A stretch of DNA of 64,000 nt from Actibacterium sp. MT2.3-13A (GTDB lineage: Bacteria > Pseudomonadota > Alphaproteobacteria > Rhodobacterales > Rhodobacteraceae): positions 111,098-175,097 of the forward strand of contig NZ_JAGSOU010000007.1 in the NCBI RefSeq assembly GCF_018139985.1. Direction: 5' to 3'. A program made the translations under genes and the position numbers. The notes under the pieces are model-generated. The model saw only the letters and a program-made list of their open reading frames with translations, had not been told where the DNA came from and did not search any database. Shown in pieces: positions 35,688 through 43,527 of this stretch. Position 1 is the first letter of the stretch; the number at the start of each line of letters is the position of its first letter.

Positions 35688-36671
35688 TCAGATGACGAAT
35701 TCTTCGAGGGTTTCGGGGGCGAACAGCTCTTCGACCTCGAGGCGGCGTGGCGAAAGGCCCTGCTCGTGGTGGTAGCGCAGGAAGGTCTCCAGCGTCTTGC
35801 GGTTCCTCTCCAGCCCGTAGGGCCAGAAGTCCGGCCCCATCAGGGCCGTTGCCTCCTCGACCTCGGCGTTCAGCCAGGGCAGCATCCCCTTGAGCGCTGC
35901 CGTCTCGCTGAGGCCCTGATAGCAAAGCGCCTGCGCCTCGCGAAACGCCTTGAACAGGTTCATGGCGGTCCAGCGGTTTGCCTCGTAGACGTCGCGGCGG
36001 ATCGCGATGACATGCATGATCGGGAAGATGCCGGTGTCGCGGTAATACTGCTTTTCGACCGAGCGGAAGTCGGGGAACAGCCGCTTCACCTTCAGGCCGT
36101 CATAGGTGGAGGGCTTGCGCGCGGTGTGCAGCGCATCGATCTCGCCGCTGGCCAGCATCTGGGCAAGCGTCTGCTCCGTGCCGATCCGTTCGACGCGGAT
36201 GTTCGGCGGCAGGTTCAGCTTGAGCTTTTCGTCGCGGTTCGGCTCCTCCTCGCCGCCCGTGAAATAGGTCACGCCGTCCACCGGAACCTGGTAGTGTTCG
36301 GACAGGATGCCGCGGATCCAGACCGGGGCGGTCATCTGGAATTCGGGCGTGCCGATGCGTTTGCCGATCAGGTCGCGCGGCGTCTCGATGCCCGCGTCCG
36401 CGTTCACATAGATCGAGGAATGGCGGAAGAACCGGCTGGGGAACACCGGGATTGCCACGAAGGGGCGCTCCGGCTTGCTCAGCGAGACCGTGTAGGACGA
36501 GAGCGACATCTCCGAGACGTCGAACTCGCGGTGCCGCAGCATGCGGAAAAAGGTTTCCTCGACCACCATGTTGAGGAAGTTGAGGTTGATGCCGTCAGGG
36601 CGCACTTGCCCATTCAGAAGGGGCTGGACGCGGTCGTAATCCCAGCAGCCCAGAGTCAGATCTAGAGTCAA
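35688..36671 (-). CDS. 4,5-dihydroxyphthalate decarboxylase family protein (Pht5-like)
   Basis: The 327 residues carry the Pht5-family hallmarks: GCWDYDRVQPLLNGQVRPDG (about 8-27), EETFFRMLRHREFDVSEMSL (about 38-57), VFPSRFFRHSSIYVNADAG, DLIGKRIGTPEFQMTAPVWI and WPYGLERNRKTLETFLRYHH. No signal peptide is seen, so it is not a periplasmic receptor. The start is TTG at 36671 with GGGAGG five bases upstream. It is 16 bases from the PanB-like gene and 26 bases after the oxygenase reductase gene, fitting a step after Rieske dihydroxylation of a phthalate-type acid. The substrate is inferred. Confidence 0.82.
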   Translation of the reverse strand: MTLDLTLGCWDYDRVQPLLNGQVRPDGINLNFLNMVVEETFFRMLRHREFDVSEMSLSSYTVSLSKPERPFVAIPVFPSRFFRHSSIYVNADAGIETPRDLIGKRIGTPEFQMTAPVWIRGILSEHYQVPVDGVTYFTGGEEEPNRDEKLKLNLPPNIRVERIGTEQTLAQMLASGEIDALHTARKPSTYDGLKVKRLFPDFRSVEKQYYRDTGIFPIMHVIAIRRDVYEANRWTAMNLFKAFREAQALCYQGLSETAALKGMLPWLNAEVEEATALMGPDFWPYGLERNRKTLETFLRYHHEQGLSPRRLEVEELFAPETLEEFVI

Positions 36672-36697
36672 TGTCGCCTCCCGTGATGCGCCTGCGA

Positions 36698-37696
36698 TCA
36701 GTAGAATTCGTCGAAATGGATCTGATCCATCGGCACGCCATTCTCATGCGCCGTCTTCTGGATCGCGGCCGCCATCACCGGCGGACCGGCGAAGTAGATC
36801 TCGTGCTCCTTCAGTGCCCCGCCGAGATCGGCGAGGACCACGTCGTGCAGAAAGCCCTTCGGCCCCGTCCAGCCGTCGAAGCCGGCGGGATCGGAGATCG
36901 CGGTCACGAAACTGTCGACGAAGCCCAGCTCGTTCTCGACGAAATCCGGGGCGATGGCGTCATCGGCGGAGCGGCAGCCGTAGTAGAAGTGGATCCTGCG
37001 ATCCCCCAGCAGGCCGGCGGCCCGGGCGCCGCGGGCGATGGAGACCATGGGCGACAGCCCCGATCCGCCGGCCAGCAGCAGGATGTCGCGCGGCGTATCT
37101 GTCCGCAGCTGGGCCGTGCCGTAGGGACCGTCGATCCGGATTTCGGCGCCGGTCTCCAGCTGCCCGAACAGGGCGCCGGTCGCGGCCCCTTCCGGGACCC
37201 GCCGGATCTGGAAGCGCCAGAGATCCTCGCCCGGGAGGTTGCACATCGAATAGGCGCGCGCGCCCTCGACGCCGGGAACGCTCAGCAGGGCATATTGGCC
37301 GGGGTCGAAATCGGTCGCCGAGTCCAGGCGAAAGGCAAACTCGCTGATGTCGCGGGTGATCGGGGTCACGCCGACCAGCCGGGCGCCCTGCCGGATCGGG
37401 CGGACGCGCGGGATGTAGCTGTCATCGGCGCGGAACTTGATCGTGCAGTCGCCTTTCGGCTTCGCCTGGCAGCCCAGCCAGCGGTTCCGCTTGAGGTCGC
37501 GCTCCGACCAGGCGGGGGCGTCCGCCCGAAGGTGTTCGACCGCGCCGTCGATCAGCTCGACACGGCAGTTGCCGCAGGAGCCGACATTGCAGGAGTAGGG
37601 CATCCCGATGCCTGCGCGGAGCGCGGCGCGGAGGATCGTGTCTTCGTCGTCGCAGTCAAAGGCAACCCCCTCCTTGTTCGTGTTGATGTTCGCCAT
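36698..37696 (-). CDS. Rieske oxygenase reductase, [2Fe-2S]-FAD-NAD type
   Basis: This BenC/XylZ-type reductase passes electrons from NAD(P)H through FAD to a [2Fe-2S] centre. The 332 residues have a plant-type ferredoxin domain first (Cys36, Cys41, Cys44 in SCNVGSCGNC and Cys76 in RWLGCQAKP), then the FAD motif RAYSMCN (about 150) and the NAD motif LLAGGSGLSPMVSI (about 205-220), ending YFAGPPVMAAAI and HFDEFY. It pairs functionally with the oxygenase at 40259 and ferredoxin at 24424. Confidence 0.93.
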   Translation of the reverse strand: MANINTNKEGVAFDCDDEDTILRAALRAGIGMPYSCNVGSCGNCRVELIDGAVEHLRADAPAWSERDLKRNRWLGCQAKPKGDCTIKFRADDSYIPRVRPIRQGARLVGVTPITRDISEFAFRLDSATDFDPGQYALLSVPGVEGARAYSMCNLPGEDLWRFQIRRVPEGAATGALFGQLETGAEIRIDGPYGTAQLRTDTPRDILLLAGGSGLSPMVSIARGARAAGLLGDRRIHFYYGCRSADDAIAPDFVENELGFVDSFVTAISDPAGFDGWTGPKGFLHDVVLADLGGALKEHEIYFAGPPVMAAAIQKTAHENGVPMDQIHFDEFY

Positions 37697-37725
37697 GGTC
37701 CGGATGCTTCCTCCCCGTCACGTTG

Positions 37726-38556
37726 TCAGATGTATATTCGTTCCCGCGGGCCGTAGCCGAGATGCAGCGAGATCTCGTCCGCGGCCTCCATCACCCGCCG
37801 GGCGAGCTTGTCGATCTGGCTCTTGCGCAGGCGCGAGCGCGGGCCGGAGACGCCGATCGCCGCCGCAATCGTGCCGTCGGCAAAAAAGACGGGCGCCGCG
37901 ACGCTGCGCGTGCCGGCGTCGCATTCCTCATCCTCGAAGTAGTAGCCCTTGCGCTTGACCTTGCGGATATTGGCGCGCAGCGTTTCCTCGTCGGTGATCG
38001 TGTTCTTCGTGCGTGCCACGCGCGGATGGTCGAAAAAGGCCGTCAATTGCGGCTCGCGCAGGCCGGCGAGCAGGCAGATACCCTCGGCCGTGCAGAAGGC
38101 CGGGCGCATCTGGCCGGTCTTGGAGCGGATCCGCACCGCCTGCGGGCTTTCGAAGTCGTGCAGGAAGACGACGTTGTCGCGTTCGAGCACGGCCAGGCGC
38201 ACGTTTTCCTTCAGTTCGTCGCGCAGCTTGGTCAGGATCACCTTGGATTCGCTGGCGACATCCAGCCGCGCCCGCACCAGGGCGCCCAGCATGAACAGCC
38301 CGACGCCGAGGCGATAGCGGCCGTTTTCGGGGTTCTGCTGTAGAAGCCCCTCGTCGAGCAGGGCGCAGGCGAGGCGGTGGACGGTGCTTTTCGCGACGCC
38401 GAGCCGTTTCGCGAGCTCGCTGATCCCGAGTTCCTGATCCTCCTCGGAGAAGGTTTTCATCAGGTGCACGGCGGTCGTCACCGACGACAGGCGGCCGCCG
38501 TCCCGGCGCGGATTGCGATTCTTTTCGACGCGATTGGTTTCCGGTTTGTTTTCCAT
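37726..38556 (-). CDS. IclR family transcriptional regulator, likely master regulator of the island
   Basis: The 276 residues have a Lys/Arg/Asn-rich N-terminal tail, a winged helix (ELAKRLGVAKSTVHRLACAL, about 45-64) and a C-terminal effector domain with VRLAVLERDNVVFLHDFESP and GYYFEDEECDAGTRSVAAPV. The start ATG at 38556 is chosen; a GTG at 38598 would fall in its own operator. The gene's upstream region carries a GTTCC/GGAAC palindrome (38572-38596), so it is probably autoregulated and heads the minus-strand operon to 33989. IclR relatives PobR, PcaU and PcaR control aromatic acid pathways and several bind three-part repeats like those seen here. Confidence 0.9.
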   Translation of the reverse strand: MENKPETNRVEKNRNPRRDGGRLSSVTTAVHLMKTFSEEDQELGISELAKRLGVAKSTVHRLACALLDEGLLQQNPENGRYRLGVGLFMLGALVRARLDVASESKVILTKLRDELKENVRLAVLERDNVVFLHDFESPQAVRIRSKTGQMRPAFCTAEGICLLAGLREPQLTAFFDHPRVARTKNTITDEETLRANIRKVKRKGYYFEDEECDAGTRSVAAPVFFADGTIAAAIGVSGPRSRLRKSQIDKLARRVMEAADEISLHLGYGPRERIYI

Positions 38557-38571
38557 GAACAGTTCTTTCGT

Positions 38572-38596
38572 GTTCCGCTTATAGGAATAAGGGAAC
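38572..38596. promoter_or_regulatory. IclR-type operator upstream of the iclR gene
   Basis: On the minus strand GTTCCCTTATTCCTATAAG leads to GCGGAAC: outer blocks GTTCC and GGAAC are at the same 20-base offset as GTTCC and GGTCC in the other sites. It ends 16 bases before the ATG, a position suited to autorepression. Confidence 0.68.
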
Positions 38597-38857
38597 ACTT
38601 TCGCAGCGTCGCGGTTGGAATGTCAACGAAACCGCTTCCTCGCGCGCGCCGCCGCGTTGATCCGGGCGGCGCCTGCTGGCGGCATTCTGCGGCTGAAGCG
38701 GCATAAGTATCCTGTTCCGCTGCAAAAAATCACTCCTCGCGGTGTGGTTGAAAATGCAGTCCCCGCCCGCCTTCCTCGTGGCTGCCGATGCGGCGCGACC
38801 TGGCTCGCAGAAGCTTTCCCGGCACTGCGGCGTCTCACGGGGCTGATATCAGGGCAG

Positions 38858-38869
38858 TTTTCCGGAAAA
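38858..38869. repeat. Perfect 12-base palindrome before bicupin B operator
   Basis: TTTTCCGGAAAA lies 13 bases before the IclR-type operator at 38883. It could be an extra regulator site or a weak structural element; nothing else in the window carries the same sequence as far as I can see. Confidence 0.35.
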
Positions 38870-38882
38870 TGACATTCATTTC

Positions 38883-38935
38883 GTTCCCCTATGTGGATCG
38901 ACGGTCCATTGACGGAACATTAGCCGTCTCATAAG
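38883..38935 (+). promoter_or_regulatory. IclR-type operator with adjacent promoter (bicupin B operon)
   Basis: The operator GTTCCCCTATGTGGATC (38883-38899) is followed by GGTCCA (38903-38908) and the -35 box TTGACG (38909-38914), 26 bases from the first G. A -10-like CATAAG is at 38930-38935. The block from GTTCC to TTGACG is nearly identical to that at 15114 and 45791. Confidence 0.75.
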
Positions 38936-39007
38936 CTGACTGCAATGGTTTTCCGGCCTCCGGGCGGAATAACCGCCGACACACCGACATGTGGATGAGG
39001 AGGCCCA

Positions 39008-40123
39008 ATGGTTAAGTCAGCAATCGTTTCCGACCGGCTTGCGGAGAAGTTCAAAACCGAAAAGGAAACGCCCTATACCCGCTTCATCGCGGCCGAAGGC
39101 CTGGACATCATCAACGGCAACTATGTCGAGAGTCTGCACGAGGTCGAACTGAAGCCCTGGGCGCGTCGCGGTGGCAACGCGGTGTTCATCAACCATGACG
39201 CCTCGCGCACCTCGAACGACTGTTTCGTGATGGAGATCCCGGCCGGCAAGAAGCTGGAGCCGATCCGCCAGCTTTACGAGGAAACCGTCCTGATCCTGTC
39301 GGGGCGCGGCTCGACCATGGTGTGGAACGATGCCGGCGACAAGGTCAGCTTCGAATGGGGGCCGGGCGCGATCTTCGGCATCCCGCTGAACGCGCATTAC
39401 CAGCATTTCAACGGCTCGGGGGTGGAGCCCGCGCGCTTCGTCTCGGTGACCAACCTGCCGCCGCTGATGAATGTCTACGAGGATCCCGAGTTCATCTACG
39501 GCACTTCCTACGACTTCAAGGGGCGGTTCTCGGGCGAGCCGGACTATTTCGCCGACCAGGGTGAGCAGAAGGGCCTGCTGATGGAGACCAACTTCGTCGC
39601 GGACGCCGTGAACCTGCCGCTGATCGAGGCGAAGGAGCGTGGCGCGGGTGGCGGGCATATCCGCTTCCAGCTGGCCAAGTGCTCGATGAACAGCCACATC
39701 AGCCAGTTCCCCGTCGGCACATACAAGAAATGTCACCGCCACGGCCCCGGCGCGCATGTCATCATCCTGTCCGGCGAAGGCTACAGCCTGATGTGGCCGG
39801 AGGGCGAGGAGCCGCAGCGTTACGACTGGAAGCCGGGCACTTTGGTGACGCCGCCGAACATGTGGTACCACCAGCATTTCAACACCGGCACCACGCCGGC
39901 GCGCTACCTGGCGTTCAAATACGAGGGCGTGGCGATCCGCAACGCCCAGGGTGTGCCGAAGGCCTGGATCTCGCAGCGCATCGGCGGCGACCAGATCGAC
40001 TATGCCGATGAGAGTGCGGAAATCCGCTCCATGTTCTCCGACGCCTTGGCCCGGAACGGCCTGACGCCGCAGATGGAAGCGGCCTACGAGGCGGAATTGG
40101 CGGATCTCCCGCCGAAATCGTGA
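39008..40123 (+). CDS. Gentisate-dioxygenase-like bicupin, paralogue B
   Basis: The 371 residues are homologous along their length to the bicupin at 18548. The first cupin (about 75-140: PIRQLYEETVLILSGRGSTM and NAHYQHFNGSG) has lost motif-1 histidines. The second (about 235-310) has YKKCHRHGPGAHVIILSGEG and NMWYHQHFNTG, keeping HxH and the motif-2 His. A three-histidine metal site of gentisate/1-hydroxy-2-naphthoate dioxygenase type is therefore likely only in the C-terminal half. GAGGAGG precedes the ATG. It is the first gene of an operon with the Rieske oxygenase, so it probably acts right after ring hydroxylation. Confidence 0.75.
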   Translation: MVKSAIVSDRLAEKFKTEKETPYTRFIAAEGLDIINGNYVESLHEVELKPWARRGGNAVFINHDASRTSNDCFVMEIPAGKKLEPIRQLYEETVLILSGRGSTMVWNDAGDKVSFEWGPGAIFGIPLNAHYQHFNGSGVEPARFVSVTNLPPLMNVYEDPEFIYGTSYDFKGRFSGEPDYFADQGEQKGLLMETNFVADAVNLPLIEAKERGAGGGHIRFQLAKCSMNSHISQFPVGTYKKCHRHGPGAHVIILSGEGYSLMWPEGEEPQRYDWKPGTLVTPPNMWYHQHFNTGTTPARYLAFKYEGVAIRNAQGVPKAWISQRIGGDQIDYADESAEIRSMFSDALARNGLTPQMEAAYEAELADLPPKS

Positions 40124-40258
40124 GCCGCGATATAGTTTCCGGCCGGCTTGGTGCGCGCGACGCCAGGCCACTCCGGCCGCTTTCGCGACCTCGCTGGTCG
40201 CAGTCAACGTCACGGTGGGCAGGACAGGATGCCCATCAATTCATGGGAGAGAGAAACC

Positions 40259-41545
40259 ATGCTCAGTAAAGAAGTAAACGATCTGCTGACCCGGACCGAC
40301 CCCGGCACGCCAATGGGCGATATGTTCCGGCAGTACTGGATCCCGGCGCTTCTTGCCAAGGAGCTGCCCGAAGACGACTGCGCGCCGGTTCGCGTGAAAC
40401 TGCTGGGCGAGCGTCTGATCGCCTTCCGCGACAGCAAGGGGCGTTACGGGCTGATCGACGAATTCTGCGCCCATCGCGGCGCCTCCCTGTGGTTCGGGCG
40501 CAACGAAGAGGGCGGGCTGCGCTGCCCCTACCACGGCTGGAAATTCGACTACACCGGCCAGTGCATCGAGGTGCCGTCGGAGCCCGAGGAAAGTGGCTTC
40601 TGCGAAAGCATCAAGCTGCGAGGCTATCCGCTGGTGAAGATCGGCGACATCCTGTGGACCCATATGGGCGACAAGGAGCAGCGGCCGGAGATGCCGGTCT
40701 GGGAATTCGCCACCGTGCCCGCGGAACAGACCTTCACCTCGAAGCGCTGGCAGGAATGCAACTGGCTGCAGGCGATGGAGGGCGGCATCGACTCGAGCCA
40801 TGTGTCCTTCCTGCATTCGGGCAACCTGCAGACCGACCCGCTGTTCAGGGGCGCGGGCGGCAACAAGTACAACCTTGCCGACAAGAAGCCGGTCTTCGAA
40901 GTGGTTGAGTCCGATGGTGGCCTCTATATCGGCGCGCGCCGGATGGCCGAGGAAGATCAGTACTATTGGCGGATCACGCCCTGGGTCATGCCCAGTTTCA
41001 CGATGGTTCCGCCGCGCGGCGACCACCCCGTGCACGGCCATTTCTGGATTCCGATCGACGATGAGAACTGCTGGGCGTGGAGCTTTGACTATCACCCCAC
41101 CCGCGCGCTGACCAAGGAGGAGCGCGAGGCGCTGGAGGCCGGTTACGGCGTGCACTGCAAATATGTGCCCGGCACCTTCCGCCCGCTTCAGAACAAGGAC
41201 AACGACTACATGATGGACCGCGAGGCCCAGAAGCGCGGCGAGACCTATTCGGGCATCTGGGGGATCGCCGTTCAGGATTCCAGCCTGCAGGAAAGCATGG
41301 GCCCCATCGCCGACCGCACAAAGGAAAACCTGGTCTCGACGGACAACGGCATCATCATGGCGCGCCACCGTCTGCGCAAGGCCGCAGTGGCCCTGCGGGA
41401 CAAGGGCGTCCAGCCCCCCGGCCGCGTGAAGGAACACCAGCTCGTCCGCTCGGTGGCCAAGGTTCTTCCGCAGGATCAGCCCTTCAAGGAGGCCTGCAAG
41501 GAAGACCTGACCGTCCGGCCGGGTGTCAAGCAGACATCGGTTTGA
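40259..41545 (+). CDS. Rieske non-heme iron oxygenase, phthalate 4,5-dioxygenase-like
   Basis: This is the oxygenase component that hydroxylates an aromatic acid with O2. The 428 residues show the Rieske ligands Cys70-x-His72 (FCAHRGASLWFG) and Cys89-x2-His92 (CPYHGWKFDYTG), and the mononuclear iron motif NWLQAMEGGIDSSHVSFLHS (about 165-184) with the bridging Asp and two His. The layout and length fit the phthalate 4,5-dioxygenase / homotrimeric alpha-only branch. GGGAGAG precedes the ATG. Reductase (36698) and ferredoxin (24424) are elsewhere in the island. Confidence 0.93.
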   Translation: MLSKEVNDLLTRTDPGTPMGDMFRQYWIPALLAKELPEDDCAPVRVKLLGERLIAFRDSKGRYGLIDEFCAHRGASLWFGRNEEGGLRCPYHGWKFDYTGQCIEVPSEPEESGFCESIKLRGYPLVKIGDILWTHMGDKEQRPEMPVWEFATVPAEQTFTSKRWQECNWLQAMEGGIDSSHVSFLHSGNLQTDPLFRGAGGNKYNLADKKPVFEVVESDGGLYIGARRMAEEDQYYWRITPWVMPSFTMVPPRGDHPVHGHFWIPIDDENCWAWSFDYHPTRALTKEEREALEAGYGVHCKYVPGTFRPLQNKDNDYMMDREAQKRGETYSGIWGIAVQDSSLQESMGPIADRTKENLVSTDNGIIMARHRLRKAAVALRDKGVQPPGRVKEHQLVRSVAKVLPQDQPFKEACKEDLTVRPGVKQTSV

Positions 41546-41553
41546 GGCCGCGG

Positions 41554-42084
41554 ATGGCCGATCAGTACCGCCCGACGATGTTGAGCAGCTGTGCCTTGGC
41601 CGCAACCGCAGCCGAGGCACGGTTCCGCGTCCAGTATCCCAATTCGAAGGCTCGGGTCTCGCGGGTCTTCGCCTTGGACCAGCATGCCGCAGAGGCAATG
41701 TATGCCATCACCGAGGCGCCCTGGAACGGGGCGCATTTCCTGACCGTCACCACCAGGGGCGACGTCGTGCCCGACGAGACCGGCATCGACGACCTGCCGC
41801 TCAGCACCCCGGACGGCAGCCCCGCGCTTCTGTCGGAGGAGCTTCAGGGGGCGAATGTGGTCATCCTGCTGAGCTCGCAGCATTCGAATGCCGGTGCCGC
41901 CGAGGTGATCGCCCGCGAAGCCTACCATCGCAATATCATGACGGTTGGCCTGACACTCGGGCAGGGGGCGTCGGACGAGAGGGTCAATGCCGTCGTCAAC
42001 ACGCTGCGGCCCTTCACCTCCGTGCTCGTGGTGGCGAGCGACAACGACTATGTGCCGGCAATGCTGAGTGCATTGCGCGCCTGA
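41554..42084 (+). CDS. Uncharacterised protein with FtsZ/Rossmann-like segment
   Basis: I do not recognise this 176-residue protein. It lies between the oxygenase and the NicO transporter genes in the same operon; a TTG at 41542 overlapping the oxygenase stop is an alternative start. The C-terminal half, GANVVILLSSQHSNAGAAEV followed by IAREAYHRNIMTVGLTL, reads like the nucleotide-binding T-loop region of FtsZ/tubulin proteins, but the GGGTG loop itself is missing. It may be a small accessory or metallochaperone partner. Cys near residue 13 is the only Cys seen. Confidence 0.6.
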   Translation: MADQYRPTMLSSCALAATAAEARFRVQYPNSKARVSRVFALDQHAAEAMYAITEAPWNGAHFLTVTTRGDVVPDETGIDDLPLSTPDGSPALLSEELQGANVVILLSSQHSNAGAAEVIAREAYHRNIMTVGLTLGQGASDERVNAVVNTLRPFTSVLVVASDNDYVPAMLSALRA

Positions 42085-42098
42085 TGAAAGGAAACTGA

Positions 42099-42818
42099 AT
42101 GGACGCTTTGGCGTTTCTCCCGTTGGGGATGTTCGTCGGCATGGCGCATGCGCTGGAGGCCGATCATCTGGCCGCCGTCGCGACCATGATGGACAAGGAG
42201 GAGAACCGGCTGCGGCTGGTGCGGCGCGGCGCTTTCTGGGGGCTGGGGCATACCATTTCCCTGTTTGCCATCTGTTCCGTGGTGACGCTGTTCGGCCTGA
42301 CGATCTCCGAGCGGGTGGAAAGCGCTCTGGAGTTCGCCGTGGGCGTGATGATCGTCCTGCTCGGTCTCAACGTTCTGCGGAAGCTCCGTCGCGGCGGCTA
42401 CCACGCGCATGTCCATGAGCACAGCGGGCACAAGCATATCCATCTGCACCGCCACGAGGCCTCCGTCGATGCGGCGGCGAAGGCGCGGCACGACCACGGC
42501 CACGCCTCCCGCCTGTCGGGGCTCAAGCCGGTCGTGGTCGGCCTCATGCATGGCGCTGCGGGCTCCGCGGGGCTGCTGGTGTTGATGGTCGCGGCAATAC
42601 AGGAGCCATGGCAGGCGTATCTCTATGCCGCGGTCTTCGGCCTTGGCTCGATCATGGGCATGGCGGCGCTTTCGGCGGTGGTCAGCCTGCCGCTGGTTGT
42701 TCTCCACCGTCGCGGCCCGGCCATGCGGCTGGCGACGTCGCTCGCCATCGGCGGCGTGGCGCTCTATGTCGGCGGCGCGCTGGCCTACGAGAGCTTTTCG
42801 CACCTGGCCCATCTCTGA
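42099..42818 (+). CDS. NicO/NiCoT-like nickel-cobalt transporter with His loop
   Basis: This is a membrane transporter for Ni2+ or Co2+. The 239 residues carry the HX4DH signature in helix 1 (GMAHALEADHLAAVATM, His17 to His23), a second polar helix motif GLGHTISLFAICS, and a cytoplasmic loop very rich in His (YHAHVHEHSGHKHIHLHRHE, about 107-126) before the C-terminal half with GLMHGAAGSAGLL. About six helices are seen. Its place in the oxygenase operon suggests that a pathway enzyme, perhaps a cupin, needs Ni or Co. Confidence 0.85.
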   Translation: MDALAFLPLGMFVGMAHALEADHLAAVATMMDKEENRLRLVRRGAFWGLGHTISLFAICSVVTLFGLTISERVESALEFAVGVMIVLLGLNVLRKLRRGGYHAHVHEHSGHKHIHLHRHEASVDAAAKARHDHGHASRLSGLKPVVVGLMHGAAGSAGLLVLMVAAIQEPWQAYLYAAVFGLGSIMGMAALSAVVSLPLVVLHRRGPAMRLATSLAIGGVALYVGGALAYESFSHLAHL

Positions 42819-42936
42819 GGGCGGGGCGAGAGGAAGACGACGTCAGGCTGCGCCCCCGGGCGCATCCTCTCTTCAAGCTGCTTTTTCTCGCCTTTGGCGG
42901 GTCCATGATTTCCATGCTGGCGGCGATCGGTGATAC

Positions 42937-43527
42937 ATGAGGAAATTCCATTTTCTGAGGGACCGGGACTGGCGCGAGGGCGTCGCGAGAAATGCCTTCG
43001 GTCGCAGTTTCCAGGGCTTCGCGGCCTTCGCGGCGGCCACCGGCGCGGCGTGTTATATCCTGCGCGGCCCGGAGGTTTTTTCGGGCACTCTGACCGAGGA
43101 GATGCACCTGCTGGCCGGCCTGTTGCCGCGGGCCAGCGTGGCGCTGGCGGTGGCGGCGATCATCTGGGCCATCCTGCCGCGCGACAGGGTCGCCTCGCTG
43201 GTCGGCCAGAACTCGGGCCTGCGCGGCCTGATCGTCGCCCTGCTGGCGGGCACGATCACGCCCGGCGGTCCGTCCTCTGCCTATGCCCTGCTTGGGGTGT
43301 TGGCGGTTTCCGGCGCGGACCGGGGTGCGCTGGTGTGCTACATAACCGCCTGGGCCACGCTGGGGCTGCAGCGGGTCGTGATCTGGGACGTGCCCTTCAT
43401 GGGGACCGAATTCGCGCTGTTGCGATTTGCCGCCGGCTGCACCATGCCCATCCTGGCCGGGCTGATCGCGCGCCGCATCACTTGGAATCTGACATTTCCC
43501 CAGGCCGGAGAGGGGGCAGAGCGATGA
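42937..43527 (+). CDS. Half-size permease (ArsP/DUF318-like), subunit 1
   Basis: The 196 residues have a basic N terminus and about five helices, with the signature LAGTITPGGPSSAYALLGVL (about 98-118) and WATLGLQRVVIWDVPF. The same pattern occurs in the next gene (LAGIIVPAGPVIAFSIAAVF). Permeases of PF03773 contain two such halves in one chain; here each half is a separate gene. It overlaps the next gene by four bases (ATGA). Direction and substrate are unknown; the metal-rich context suggests a metal or oxyanion. Confidence 0.7.
   Translation: MRKFHFLRDRDWREGVARNAFGRSFQGFAAFAAATGAACYILRGPEVFSGTLTEEMHLLAGLLPRASVALAVAAIIWAILPRDRVASLVGQNSGLRGLIVALLAGTITPGGPSSAYALLGVLAVSGADRGALVCYITAWATLGLQRVVIWDVPFMGTEFALLRFAAGCTMPILAGLIARRITWNLTFPQAGEGAER

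Larger units (their letters stand above)
38557..39007. other. 451-base intergenic region between iclR and bicupin B
   Basis: This gap holds the IclR autoregulatory site (38572-38596), a 12-base palindrome TTTTCCGGAAAA (38858-38869) and the bicupin promoter with operator (38883-38935). Between about 38600 and 38850 I see no convincing gene; the short frames there have no ribosome site and no family-like sequence. Confidence 0.6.

Noticed and set aside
32971..36671. Calling the Pht5-like proteins ABC-transporter receptors
   Set aside because: Both lack signal peptides and no ABC permease or ATPase gene is near them; operon context is enzymatic.
38600..38850. Small frames between iclR and bicupin B as a hidden gene
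   Set aside because: They have no ribosome site, overlap one another on both strands and show no conserved-looking sequence.
42608..42940. Frame of 110 codons spanning the end of the NicO gene and the gap to the permease
   Set aside because: It is out of frame with NicO over most of its length and has no family-like sequence or ribosome site.
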